In this document: positions 17,143 through 26,098 of the stretch, piece by piece | Layout of the letters: the number at the start of each line of letters is the position of its first letter | Numbering within the stretch: the stretch's first letter is position 1 | Source: Vibrio algicola | Lineage (GTDB): Bacteria > Pseudomonadota > Gammaproteobacteria > Enterobacterales > Vibrionaceae | NCBI RefSeq assembly: GCF_009601765.2 | Contig: NZ_CP045700.1 | Coordinates: forward strand, 62,001-126,000 | Direction: 5' to 3' | Length of the DNA: 64,000 nt | The notes under the pieces: model-generated | The model's input: the letters and a program-made list of their open reading frames with translations, nothing else | The model's database searches: none | Told to the model about the DNA's origin: nothing | Program-made: the position numbers and the translations under genes

Positions 17143-18875
17143 AGCGTATTTCCTCCTTGTATCGGTCCGTTGTCTTGCAGCTGCTCATGGCTTGGCAGTA
17201 GCGGGAATATCCAGTCATCTTGATACGTTTGATTGTGAATTTCGTCGAGCAATGGCGCGCCTTGGAAAAAGGTCACGCGCACCCAGCGGTCTGAGCGAGG
17301 ATCAAACTTAGTCGCACCAAATACGGCAAGCTTGCAGCGTAGCAGGTGCATGGGAAGCGCATCTCTATGTAAAACATTCATTTGAATATCACCCATCTGT
17401 TTATGGCCGAGTGTCCAAACGCGTCGCGCAATGGCCCTGTGCTGAGGGTGAAGCACCAGAAATTCAGCTAAGGACAAGTCTGGTTGATGGTCACATAAGG
17501 CGTGATAAAGTCGATTAACCTGACGGGCCACATCCAGTGGGAGCTCTTTCTCTTCCCCTTTTTCTACGCCTCGAACGCCTAACCTTGGCTCTTCTTTATC
17601 TTGCGAGCGATACCAAAACCAGTATTGATTTTCTGGCTGACTGAAATCAATGTTAATGGCCCATTGATAAGAGGTATTGAGTGTCGCTAATAGGTCCTGT
17701 ACCTTTTTTCCACTTGGCAGAAATAACGTTTCATCGCTATTCATCCTATCTTGATAGGCATCGACAAGGTCAGGGTATATCTCCATCAAACATGACAGAA
17801 CCACCTCTTCCGCCTCTAGTGCCATGACCGGTGCCTGTTTGATGAACTCTGACCATGTCGTTTGACGGTCATCGTGCGTAATGAGGTGACGAGTAAACTG
17901 TTGCAGGTTCTCAATGGCCTCACTATTGTATTGGCGCTGTGTTTCATTGATGGTGACCACTTGCTGTAGATGCAATGTCGCTTTGGCTATCAGCGCTTGT
18001 AACCGATCCGTCTTTCCTTTGTTGGTTAGGCTCTGCAAGACGTCTGCCAAAGCTTGCTCACGGGTGGTCATCCAACGGTCAACAATGGTCGGGTGGTTGA
18101 TCAAATAGGGCGCCATCCCTAGGCCTGTTGCATTACCCACACCAAGGTAGCGTTGCAGCTCTTGATGTAAAGTAGCAGATTGGGGGCCACCGAGTTGGTT
18201 GGCGAGGTAATTGACCCAGTCCAAACTAAATTCACGAAGCAGGTACACCGCACACATTTGAGCACTGAACGACTGACTAAAATCTGCGTTTTGTTCAAGC
18301 AATTTAAAATCGGCAATACCAAATTTACCGTTGCCGTACACCGCGGTCGTTCTGAGAATATACCCCACTTCCGCTAACTCTTGCGGACAAGGTTGCTTAC
18401 CTTGCGCCAAATGACTGACGATATGATCGAACATGCGAACACTTTTGTTAGCACGAGCTAGTACTAGAACGTTATTTGGATTTCGTCCTGCTTCTTGTAA
18501 AGGAACATTAGCGCGAAGCTGCTCGAGCAAGTTAACGTCAACGTCACCCGAAATAAGGGCAAAGGTGACATCCCAGCGCTCTGCAATGACACGATCATTG
18601 CGATCCTCATCGGCAATTTCATCGCAAAAAACGACCAAGTGATAGCAATAATTAGGGGTCGTCAGCTTATAGATGACGTGACCAAAGCCTTGAGGCGAAA
18701 GTTGCCAATCGTGTTTGGATACTTTCCATTGTTGCTGTGCCATTTTTCGAATCATAGTACGAACGAAACTGATTCGATTTTGGTGCATTGCACCCAATCT
18801 TTCTGGCGCCATGACGATGTTAGCAGAGCGAGCTGTGTGTAGGGTAGTCGTGTAAGTTGAAGGATGTGCATCCAT
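17139..18875 (-). CDS. Large conserved protein of unknown function in the BCCT island
   Basis: The likely start is ATG 18875 (MDAHPSTYTTTLHTARSANI), preceded by GGTGAG, giving 578 aa; an in-frame start at 18938 would add 21 residues. I do not recognise the family. The protein is soluble in appearance, has no signal peptide and few cysteines, and contains several charged helical regions. Segments such as GFGHVIYKLTTPNYCYHLVV and DRNDRVIAERWDVTFALISG suggest a mixed alpha/beta N-terminal domain. It overlaps the DUF3726 gene by 4 bp. The pair probably forms a functional unit, for example an unusual dehydrogenase or lyase system. Confidence 0.7.
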   Translation of the reverse strand: MDAHPSTYTTTLHTARSANIVMAPERLGAMHQNRISFVRTMIRKMAQQQWKVSKHDWQLSPQGFGHVIYKLTTPNYCYHLVVFCDEIADEDRNDRVIAERWDVTFALISGDVDVNLLEQLRANVPLQEAGRNPNNVLVLARANKSVRMFDHIVSHLAQGKQPCPQELAEVGYILRTTAVYGNGKFGIADFKLLEQNADFSQSFSAQMCAVYLLREFSLDWVNYLANQLGGPQSATLHQELQRYLGVGNATGLGMAPYLINHPTIVDRWMTTREQALADVLQSLTNKGKTDRLQALIAKATLHLQQVVTINETQRQYNSEAIENLQQFTRHLITHDDRQTTWSEFIKQAPVMALEAEEVVLSCLMEIYPDLVDAYQDRMNSDETLFLPSGKKVQDLLATLNTSYQWAINIDFSQPENQYWFWYRSQDKEEPRLGVRGVEKGEEKELPLDVARQVNRLYHALCDHQPDLSLAEFLVLHPQHRAIARRVWTLGHKQMGDIQMNVLHRDALPMHLLRCKLAVFGATKFDPRSDRWVRVTFFQGAPLLDEIHNQTYQDDWIFPLLPSHEQLQDNGPIQGGNTL

Positions 18876-19019
18876 TTTGCTCACCACCATTTTAATTATA
18901 GTATTGGTTGATGTTCGTGTTAGGGCGAGTGACCTCACCCTAACTATGTTTCAAGTGCATGTTTCGCGTCTCAAATGTATGCTCATTTGTTTGACGGTAT
19001 GGCTCTTTTCTTGCTGGTG

Positions 19020-20636
19020 TTACAAGCCTTGTTCCTTGGCGAGCTTCATCGCAATCTGTGGCGCATTCCATAGTGACGGCAACAGAATTAATGAAACTGG
19101 GACCGCTGTGATAACAATGAATGATTGCAGCGCGGAGATGCCGCCGGAACCAAGGGTAATCAGAATTAACGCTGTTACCCCCATCATCACACCCCAAAAC
19201 GTTCTTATGACGGCATTAGGTTCAGTTTCACCACTGATCACCACACTGATGGTGTAGGTCATCGAGTCACCGGTCGTCACAATAAAGATCGTAGTGAGAA
19301 TCAAAAATAAGATAGACGTGAGCATTGGAAACGGCAGCTGTTGCGTCATGGCAAGGAGCGCACCGGGTAAGTTGAATCCTTCAAAGGCCTTGCTGATACT
19401 ACCAGGGTCGGCAATCTCAAACGCCAAACCAGAGCCACCCACGATGGTGAACCAAAAACAGGTGACAAGTGGTGCGACGATACTGATGATAGAGACCAGC
19501 TGGCGAATGCTTCGACCTCGAGATATACGTGCAATGAAGATCGCCATCATAGGGCCGTACCCTAGGAACCAACCCCAGAAGAACACGGTCCACCCACTTA
19601 GCCACCCTTCATCACCACGGTAAGTGGCCATGGGTAAGAAGTTGTCGAGCATGCTACCCACACCTTGAATGTAGCCGTTAATGATGAAATTCGTAGGTCC
19701 GAAAATCAGAATGTAGATCATCAAGGCAACGGCGAGAATCACATTATAGCGACTGAGCATTTGCATGCCGCGATTCAGGCCACTTAACGCTGACAAGGTA
19801 TATAAAACAATGGCAAAACTGACGATAATGAGCTGGGTAGTGAAACCATCGGGAATATCAAACAGAGCATTGAGTGCGTAACTGATCTGTAAGCCTAAGA
19901 AACCAATTGGGCCAATAGTCCCCGCCGCAACGGCAACAATGCAGCAGGCATCAATCAACGCTCCAGTGTGGCCCTTCAGCGCGCGCTCTCCTAAAACGGG
20001 ATACAGCAGAATACGAGGCTTAAGCGGCAAACCTTTATCGTAATGAAGGTGCATCACGACGATAGAGGTTAAGCTACCTACAATAGCCCAAGCTAAGAAT
20101 CCCCAATGCATAAAGGATTGCGACAGTGCATTCACCGCGGCTTGGTAGGTACTTTCTTGCGCGCCATATAAAGGAGGAGGGCTGACATAGTGGGCGATAG
20201 GTTCTGCCGCGGCCCAAAATACGCCACCACCGGCGAGTAAGGTACAGAATATGATGGAGATCCAACGAAAGGTGTTCATCTCAGGTGTGGTGACGCCGCC
20301 AAGAATGACTTTGCCTGTTTGCCCTGCGGCAAGCGCAAGACCAATAAGAAAAGTCAGAAGTAGCAAGATTTGCCAGTAAGGACCAAAGACATTAACGGAC
20401 CACGCGAATCCGGAGTTAACCATTGTTGACAGCAGCTCTCCATCGTACAAGGCCAGTGCGACAAATAGCCCGATGAATCCACCGCTGTACCAAAATGCTG
20501 GGTTGCTTAACCCGAGGTTTTTGTATGTACTTCCTGTGCTGCTATCGGTCTTTGAGGGACCGCCTGATGCACTGGCAGAAGACATTTCTGCGGGCTGCAA
20601 CTTTGAAGCTTTCACGTTGTTGGTTAGATTTGACAT
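19020..20636 (-). CDS. BCCT-family transporter
   Basis: The start at ATG 20636 (MSNLTNNVKASK) follows GGAG by seven bases and gives 538 aa; a longer frame from 20738 lacks support. After about 50 polar residues there are twelve predicted membrane segments beginning at NPAFWYSGGFIGLFVALALY. The BCCT signature is WTVFFWGWFLGYGPMMAIF followed by ARISRGRSIRQL. The betaine-box region reads WFLGYGP where BetP has WWISWSP, so the substrate may differ from glycine betaine. The family imports quaternary ammonium or sulfonium compounds with Na+ or H+. It lies between the enzymes of the island, so it is likely the uptake step. Confidence 0.92.
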   Translation of the reverse strand: MSNLTNNVKASKLQPAEMSSASASGGPSKTDSSTGSTYKNLGLSNPAFWYSGGFIGLFVALALYDGELLSTMVNSGFAWSVNVFGPYWQILLLLTFLIGLALAAGQTGKVILGGVTTPEMNTFRWISIIFCTLLAGGGVFWAAAEPIAHYVSPPPLYGAQESTYQAAVNALSQSFMHWGFLAWAIVGSLTSIVVMHLHYDKGLPLKPRILLYPVLGERALKGHTGALIDACCIVAVAAGTIGPIGFLGLQISYALNALFDIPDGFTTQLIIVSFAIVLYTLSALSGLNRGMQMLSRYNVILAVALMIYILIFGPTNFIINGYIQGVGSMLDNFLPMATYRGDEGWLSGWTVFFWGWFLGYGPMMAIFIARISRGRSIRQLVSIISIVAPLVTCFWFTIVGGSGLAFEIADPGSISKAFEGFNLPGALLAMTQQLPFPMLTSILFLILTTIFIVTTGDSMTYTISVVISGETEPNAVIRTFWGVMMGVTALILITLGSGGISALQSFIVITAVPVSLILLPSLWNAPQIAMKLAKEQGL

Positions 20637-20753
20637 ACTCTGACTCCAGAGGTTTCTTTGCAATGAGCGAGATGGCTCACGACAAGAGTTGTATTTAACA
20701 CCCGCTCTGTTGTTTTTGTATTGAGCGGGCTGTTCCATGTTTGGGCTACGGCT

Positions 20754-21749
20754 TTACGAAATAGGCTCTAGTCCTTGTTGTAAGAAATTGAACCAATTCT
20801 CACCCAGTATTTTTCCTGCTTCAGATTCATTGAATCCATGGCGTATTAATCCGTTGTAAATGTTCTCCATGCCTGCACTACCGCAGAACCAAGGGAGTGC
20901 GTCAGGCCATCCTGAGTTACTCGCCGACCCTTCGCCATAGTCCATGGCTTTGGACCAACGGCCGTTTCGCATCCACTCTAAGACTTCTTGAGGTTGGTTT
21001 AAGCATAGGTCACTGCCAATGCCTAAGTGTTCGACACCAACCATATCGGCCGTAGAGGCCACCATGTGGCAGAAGTCATCCAGTGAACATTGGCTGCCGT
21101 TTGGCAAGTGGAAAGGGTATAAACTGAACCCAATCAAACCGCCGCGAGCGGTGAGCGCTTTGATGACATCATTGGATTTGTTGCGAAGCGCATCGAAAGC
21201 AAAAGTCGGGTTAGCATGGCTAATACAAATCGGCCGAGAAGAGAGGTCAATGGCTTCTAGTGTTGAACGCTCGGCGCTATGCGACATATCAACGATCATG
21301 CCGACACGATTCATTTCTCCGATAGCTTGTTGACCAAAACGTGTCACACCACTGTCGTGACTCTCATAGCAACCCGTCGCTAATAGGCTTTGGTTGTTGT
21401 AAGTCAGCTGCATGATAAGTAAGCCTTGTTGACGCATGACTTCGATCAGACCGATTTCATCTTCTATTGGGGAGCAATTTTGTGCACCAAAGAAGATACC
21501 CACTTTTCCTTGTGCTTTTGCCAGCTCAATATCGGCCATTGAATGCACAGGCATGATGAGATCCGCATTTTGCTCAAACCGTAAATTCCATTCAGCAAAG
21601 CGAGTGAGTGTTTCGCGGGCATTCTCGTGATAGACCATGGTAGCGTGAACCGCTGTGATACCACTGCTTTGAAGCGTTTGAAAATACTCACGATCCCAAT
21701 TGCAGTACTGCAACCCATCAATAACAATCCGTTGTTGGTACATAGCCAT
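20754..21749 (-). CDS. M19-type membrane dipeptidase family protein
   Basis: The 331-aa protein belongs to the renal-dipeptidase-like amidohydrolase family. Visible marks are VDMSHSAERSTLEAIDLSSRP followed by ICISHAN, both with zinc-site histidines, and LGIGSDLCLNQP near the C-terminus. The N-terminal zinc motif HxD of classical M19 enzymes (DGHND) is replaced by IDGLQYCNWD, as I recall for a subgroup found in betaine-catabolic clusters. No signal peptide is present, so it is cytoplasmic. It would hydrolyse or rearrange an amide or cyclic intermediate. Gene order (BCCT, dipeptidase, ALDH, RidA) supports a catabolic role rather than peptide turnover. Confidence 0.85.
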   Translation of the reverse strand: MAMYQQRIVIDGLQYCNWDREYFQTLQSSGITAVHATMVYHENARETLTRFAEWNLRFEQNADLIMPVHSMADIELAKAQGKVGIFFGAQNCSPIEDEIGLIEVMRQQGLLIMQLTYNNQSLLATGCYESHDSGVTRFGQQAIGEMNRVGMIVDMSHSAERSTLEAIDLSSRPICISHANPTFAFDALRNKSNDVIKALTARGGLIGFSLYPFHLPNGSQCSLDDFCHMVASTADMVGVEHLGIGSDLCLNQPQEVLEWMRNGRWSKAMDYGEGSASNSGWPDALPWFCGSAGMENIYNGLIRHGFNESEAGKILGENWFNFLQQGLEPIS

Positions 21750-21888
21750 TCCTTACTCTTACTGATTCATCGTCGATTTTTTGTCGTGGTTTTTTGTTGT
21801 TCTCTTTTAGTGCTCGTGTTTATTGGTGTTTTCTTACTGAGCGTTAAGAGAGAAGAGCCTTGTCTAACAAGGCTCTGTATATCGGACC

Positions 21889-23349
21889 CTAGTAAGGGCG
21901 TTGATAGGCTGTTTTGACGACGGTATAGAATTCTTTGGCGTATTGGCCTTGCTCACGCGGCCCAAAGCTGGATTCTTTACGACCACCAAATGGGACGTGA
22001 TAATCGGTACCAGCGGTTGGCAAGTTCACCATGACACAACCGGTTTGGGCCTGTTGCTTGAACAACGCACTGCTACGCAAGCTTTGCGTGATAATGCCGC
22101 CTGTAAGGCCAAAACGAGTATCATTCGTTGTTGCGATGGCTTCATCAAGATCGGCTACTCTTATCACACTAGCCATGGGTGCGAAGACTTCTTCTTGGTT
22201 GACTTCCCAGCTATTTTGGGTGTTTAAGAACAAGGTGGGAGACATGTAGTACCCGTCATGTTCTAGGCTTAAACGCTCTCCGCCAAAGGCCAGTTCAGCG
22301 CCGCAGTCACGTGCTTTGTCAATCCAAGAGAAGTTAGCGTCTAATTGGTTGCCGTCCACGACAGGTCCCATGAATATGCCTTCTTGAAGGGCGTGGCCGA
22401 CTTTGAGTTCGCCCATTCGTTTAATGAGCGCTTCGACATAGGCGTCGTGGATACCATCCATGACCACTAAGCGTGATGAGGCGGTACATTTTTGACCTGC
22501 ACCAGAGAATGACCCTGCGATGGTGGCTTCTACTGCAATTTGAATATCGGCATCATCGGCAATGACAAGTGCATTTTTACTGCCCATCTCTAGCTGACAA
22601 CGGACAAAGTTTGGCGCGGTGGCTGCCGCGACCTTGCGACCTGTCTCTACTGAGCCAGTGAAACTCACGCCGTTGATATGTGGTGAGTTAATGAGGGTAT
22701 TACCGACTTGAGAGCCACTGCCCAAGACCAGATTAAAGGTGCCCGCTGGGATACCTTGGCGGTGGATGATTTCTGTCAACGCCACTGCACTGGCTGGGGT
22801 GAGGTTCGCCGGTTTCCAAATGACACTGTTGCCAAAGGCAAGGGCAGGTGCAATCTTCCAAGCCGCCGTCGCAGTAGGGAAGTTCCAAGGTGAAATAATT
22901 GCGATAACGCCGACGGCTTCACGCGTAACCTCGACAGAAACGCCTGGACGGACTGAGTCGGCGCTGTCACCAATTTGTCTGAGCACTTCGGCTGCAAAAT
23001 ATTGAAAGAATTGGCCTGCGCGATAGATCTCGCCACGACCTTCCATGAAGGGCTTCCCTTCTTCTTTTGAAAGTAGCGTACCCAGTTCATCGCAACGAGC
23101 AATTAACTCATCGCCAATGGCTTGCAATACGGCTTGCTTACGTTCAATAGGTGTTTTTTCCCATTCTGGTTGCGCTTGTTTTGCCGCAGAAATGGCTTGC
23201 TCAACCTGAGCTTCACTGGCTTGAGCAAACTGCCCAAGGTTTTCAGTGATATCCGATGGGTTAATATTGGCGACGGTGCTGATCCCTGACTGCCATTCTC
23301 CGGCAATGTAGAGCGCGTTTTCTGTAGGAAGCGTATGTTGAGTCATCAT
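21889..23349 (-). CDS. Aldehyde dehydrogenase, KGSA-dehydrogenase-like
   Basis: This 486-aa NAD(P)-dependent aldehyde dehydrogenase is complete. Landmarks are IISPWNFPTATAAWKIAPAL (cofactor loop), the general-base Glu in CQLEMGSKNALVIADDAD, the nucleophilic Cys in GSFSGAGQKCTASSRL, and the C-terminal PFGGRKESSFGPREQGQYAK. The GQKCTASSR and ESSFGPREQG segments resemble alpha-ketoglutarate semialdehyde dehydrogenases rather than betaine aldehyde dehydrogenases; this is judged by eye. Within the island it would oxidise an aldehyde released from the imported compound. Start ATG 23349 follows AGGACTCC. It is in the same direction as the RidA gene, 154 bp downstream of it. Confidence 0.92.
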   Translation of the reverse strand: MMTQHTLPTENALYIAGEWQSGISTVANINPSDITENLGQFAQASEAQVEQAISAAKQAQPEWEKTPIERKQAVLQAIGDELIARCDELGTLLSKEEGKPFMEGRGEIYRAGQFFQYFAAEVLRQIGDSADSVRPGVSVEVTREAVGVIAIISPWNFPTATAAWKIAPALAFGNSVIWKPANLTPASAVALTEIIHRQGIPAGTFNLVLGSGSQVGNTLINSPHINGVSFTGSVETGRKVAAATAPNFVRCQLEMGSKNALVIADDADIQIAVEATIAGSFSGAGQKCTASSRLVVMDGIHDAYVEALIKRMGELKVGHALQEGIFMGPVVDGNQLDANFSWIDKARDCGAELAFGGERLSLEHDGYYMSPTLFLNTQNSWEVNQEEVFAPMASVIRVADLDEAIATTNDTRFGLTGGIITQSLRSSALFKQQAQTGCVMVNLPTAGTDYHVPFGGRKESSFGPREQGQYAKEFYTVVKTAYQRPY

Positions 23350-23503
23350 GGAGTCCTTATCACGAGTTGGTTGCCTATGAGTCTGACAACGGTCGTTAAT
23401 GTTGAAAGTAATGAAGGAAAGCCGCCGTAAACATCAATAGTGGAGTGCGACTTACCTTATAAATAATGTCTTAAAAGAATTCGAACCATAAAGGACTCGA
23501 GTG

Positions 23504-23899
23504 CTAGCCTTCAGATACGGCGGCGTAAACCACAAACTCAACCAGCATTTCTTCTCGTGCTAGCCCAGCCACAACAATGGCGGCTCGGTTCGGGTATGGC
23601 GCGGTAAATTGCTCTGCATAGACAGCATTAACCGTTTTTAAGTACTCGCGGTCAGTAACATAAATAAGTACCTGCAAAACAGAATCCAAGGATTCGCCTG
23701 CGCACTCTAAAGTATGCGCCAGATTGGCAAAGGTTTGGCGAGTTTGTGCTTCGATACCGCCTTCGACCACCGCGCCTGTTGCGTCAATTGGGATCTGAGC
23801 AGTATAGAGAGTGCCGTTGTTGACTACTGCCCATTCTAGGGGGGCTTTTGAAGCAAAAAGTGCAGTTTTTACAGGCTGTTTCTTTGTTTTAATGTCCAC
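23504..23899 (-). CDS. RidA/YjgF family protein
   Basis: The 131-aa protein has the YjgF/RidA fold: LYTAQIPIDATGAVVEGGIE, QTRQTFANLAHTLECAG, VLIYVTDREY and the binding-pocket Arg in PYPNRAAIVVAGL. Members hydrolyse reactive enamine/imine intermediates or act as deaminases in catabolic operons. It is the first gene of the leftward catabolic operon and lies divergent to the LysR regulator. It differs from the general RidA-type gene at 49968-50321, so it is probably pathway-specific. Confidence 0.88.
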   Translation of the reverse strand: MDIKTKKQPVKTALFASKAPLEWAVVNNGTLYTAQIPIDATGAVVEGGIEAQTRQTFANLAHTLECAGESLDSVLQVLIYVTDREYLKTVNAVYAEQFTAPYPNRAAIVVAGLAREEMLVEFVVYAAVSEG

Positions 23900-24055
23900 G
23901 TATAAATCCTACTCTGTAACAACTATGTTTCAAGATGGTTAAATACTGCCTGTTGACATATGATAAATCTAACGCTAAATTCCGTGCATTTGATAAATAA
24001 AATCTATCACCATGCATAATGTAAGGTAAATAAAGGGCTGAGGAGAGGAGGATTA
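23900..24055. promoter_or_regulatory. Divergent promoter region between the catabolic operon and lysR
   Basis: This 156-bp AT-rich segment separates divergent genes. TTGACATATGATAAAT lies at about 23953-23968 and TTTGATAAAT recurs about 22-24 bp further on. Repeated half-sites in such a position are where LysR regulators usually bind. The ribosome site before lysR is GGAGAGGAGG at about 24041-24050. Confidence 0.5.
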
Positions 24056-24955
24056 ATGCGGATAAAACTTCAACAATTGAAACATTTTGTGATGGTGGTC
24101 GAAGAAGGGGGTTTTAGAGCGGCCTCTCATCGAGCCAATCGCTCTCAAGCTGCGCTCTCTACCTCGATAAAAGAATTGGAGAAAGTTTTAGGGCAGCCTT
24201 TGTTTGAATCTGGTAATAAATCGACCCTCACGCCATTTGGTGAAATCTGCTTACCTAAGATACGTAAATTTCTTAATGCCTATAGTGCGTTGGACAATGA
24301 TCTCCGTGCCACCGCCGCAGGCCAACAAGGAAGAGTAAGAATTGCCAGCGTCCCTTCGGTAGCTGCTAAGTTAATCCCTAGCGTGCTGGGGGCATTTTGC
24401 GAGCAGTATCCTCACGTCGAAGTCAGTTTAATTGATGATAATTCGACGGGCGTGGAGGCGAGATTGTTATCCGGTGAAGTGGATCTCGCTCTTGGTAATG
24501 CTTCGACTCTGGAGCAAGAATCGATTGATTTTACCCCTTTGATTTCAGACCAAATAGGGGTCGTCTGTTTAAAAGAAAATCCTCTCGCCGCTAACCCAGA
24601 GGGTATTGAGTGGCAGACATTGCAAGAACAACCTTTCATCCGTAATGGGACGTGTACGCTGTTAGATGCCACGCCTGCAAGGGTGCTGAGTGAGCAAGCG
24701 CTGTATTCCGTTGAGAACATTACCTCTTTGTTTTCTGTTTTAGAGTTAGGGATTGGGGTCACAACGTTACCGAAATTGGCCTTTCCTACCAACGAAACTC
24801 GGTTGATCTGGATTCCATTGATTGACCCGCCGCTTAAGCGTCAAATTGGCATTTTTCGTTTAGTCGATCGGACTATTTCTCCTCAAGCTCAAGCGTTTTA
24901 TGATTTGTGTGTGCACTATTTGAATTACGGGTTTGTTGCAAATAACCTGAGTTGA
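24056..24955 (+). CDS. LysR-family transcriptional regulator
   Basis: The 299-aa protein has the N-terminal winged helix (LQQLKHFVMVVEEGGFRAAS, then QAALSTSIKELEKVLGQPLF) and an effector-binding domain (RIASVPSVAAKLIPSVLG to about residue 280). The divergent position 156 bp from the RidA gene strongly suggests it controls the catabolic operon, with the imported compound or an intermediate as inducer. The last residues (FVANNLS) are encoded by the 39-bp IS-end-like repeat at 24929-24967, so the original C-terminus was probably altered slightly; the length remains normal. Confidence 0.92.
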   Translation: MRIKLQQLKHFVMVVEEGGFRAASHRANRSQAALSTSIKELEKVLGQPLFESGNKSTLTPFGEICLPKIRKFLNAYSALDNDLRATAAGQQGRVRIASVPSVAAKLIPSVLGAFCEQYPHVEVSLIDDNSTGVEARLLSGEVDLALGNASTLEQESIDFTPLISDQIGVVCLKENPLAANPEGIEWQTLQEQPFIRNGTCTLLDATPARVLSEQALYSVENITSLFSVLELGIGVTTLPKLAFPTNETRLIWIPLIDPPLKRQIGIFRLVDRTISPQAQAFYDLCVHYLNYGFVANNLS

Positions 24956-24967
24956 TAAATAAGCCCT
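24929..24967. repeat. 39-bp IS-end-like repeat, copy 2
   Basis: This matches 4936-4974 at about 34 of 39 positions. It overlaps the last nine codons and the stop of the LysR gene, so an element terminus supplied the end of that reading frame. 24968-25100 downstream is non-coding. Confidence 0.55.
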
Positions 24968-25100
24968 ATAATTAATTCATTATTATTGGGGTATTGTGCT
25001 CAATTCACCGAAAAGTTCCACGTAACCCTATAAACCTTTTATTTTCAATATGTTGGATTCAAGTTTTGAAATTCGGCAATTTCAAGTTTTAACCCGAATT

Positions 25101-25198
25101 GGCGTTGTTGCCTAAATCAATTGAACCTTTTCCGAGTCTTGCGATCTGATCCTTTACGATAGTTAGAGCGGTGGTGACATGGGTAAGGCAAAAAAGAA
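25101..25198 (+). mobile_element. Left end of an IS5-family (IS903-like) element, truncated
   Basis: GGCGTTGTTGCCTAAATC at 25101-25118 resembles the IS903-group terminal repeat. An ATG at 25179 opens MGKAKKK, the usual start of that group's transposase. The IS6-type element at 25199 cuts the gene after seven codons, and the rest of the IS5 element is absent. The IS6 copy therefore inserted into, or recombined with, an older IS5 element. Confidence 0.6.
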
Positions 25199-25920
25199 GG
25201 TTTTGTCGCAAAGTTTGACTGATCTACGGTAAAATACCGTACTGCTTACAAACTCAGCTATCGTGAAATTGAAGAGATCCTAGCCGAGCGTGGACTGTCG
25301 ATTGATCACTCAACCCTCAATCGCTGGGTAATTAAATTCAGCCCGTTATTAGCGTGTCGAGCGCGTCAAAAAAAGAAGCCAGTGGCTTCTTCTTGGCGAA
25401 TGGATGAAACTTATATTAAAGTAAAAGGGCAATGGCTTTACTATTATCGAGCCGTTGATAATCGTGGTCAGGTGATCGACTTTTTATTGTCTCCCCGTCG
25501 AGATGAAACGGCTGCTCGTGCCTTTTTCAATAAGGCGTTTGAACAACACGGCTTACCTAAAAAAGTCGTCATCGATAAGAGTGGTGCGAATGCCTTAGCC
25601 TTGCACCACCTTAATGTTCAACTTTGGTTGTCAGGCCGAATGCTCGAATTAATTGAAGTACTCCAAGTGAAGTATTTGAATAATATGGTTGAGCAAAGTC
25701 ACAGAAAGGTGAAAGGAAAGATGCATCAATGCCTAGGCTGGAAAAGTGATGAGGGGGCGAGCAATACACTAGCCGGTATCGAATTGTGGACGATGATCAA
25801 AAATGAACAACTAGATAATCTAAATGGATTATCTAGTTGGGAACAGTTTTACGGTCTCGTAGCGTAATTACGCCTGGAGATTAGTGCAATAGCCGCTTAT
25901 TAAAACTTTGCGACAGAACC
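25199..25920 (+). mobile_element. IS6-type element, isoform B (right flank of island)
   Basis: The left end is GGTTTTGTCGCAAA (25199-25212, one mismatch to the usual repeat) and the right end is TTTGCGACAGAACC (25907-25920). The length is 722 bp, about 100 bp short, because a deletion just inside the left end removed the transposase start. It is inverted relative to 15853-16380, with the catabolic island between them. Confidence 0.88.
25226..25867 (+). pseudogene. IS6-family transposase, N-terminally truncated (isoform B)
   Basis: The frame is open from about 25226 (TVKYRTAYKLSYREIEEILA) through DHSTLNRWVIKFSP, MDETYIKVKG, VIDKSGAN and NNMVEQSHRKVKGKM to the stop at 25867. It keeps the complete DDE domain and most of the helix-turn-helix but has lost roughly the first 20 codons, including the start. 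A GTG at 25382 is the first possible start, but it would omit the DNA-binding region. Confidence 0.85.
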
Positions 25921-25995
25921 AATGAGCAATATGCACAAACTATTTTAGAATTGTACAAAAAGTCAAATGAAGTAGAGAACGAAGACAATAATTAA
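25921..25995 (+). pseudogene. C-terminal tail of a gene cut by the IS6 element
   Basis: The frame runs directly out of the IS end as NEQYAQTILELYKKSNEVE and then ENEDNN before a stop at 25993-25995. The AT-rich, lysine/glutamate-rich composition suits a real C-terminus. It may be the other side of the locus interrupted by the island, possibly related to the restriction-enzyme remnant at 15507-15852, but this cannot be shown from 24 residues. Confidence 0.45.
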
Positions 25996-26098
25996 CGCCG
26001 ATTAAATCAGCATTACAGCTGATACATTGAAGCGGTATTTATGGCTAAGCAGTATAAGAGGCGGGATGATTGATCACCTCGCCTCATGATTGGGTCGC

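Noticed and set aside
16381..25198. Simple composite transposon with target duplication
   Set aside because: The outer 8 bp on the two sides (ending CATTATC on the left, AATGAGCA on the right) do not match and both IS copies are truncated, so one clean transposition event is not supported.
26059..26086. Terminator of the DHA2 transporter gene
   Set aside because: GAGGCG/CGCCTC can pair, but the loop is long and there is no T-tract on the minus strand.
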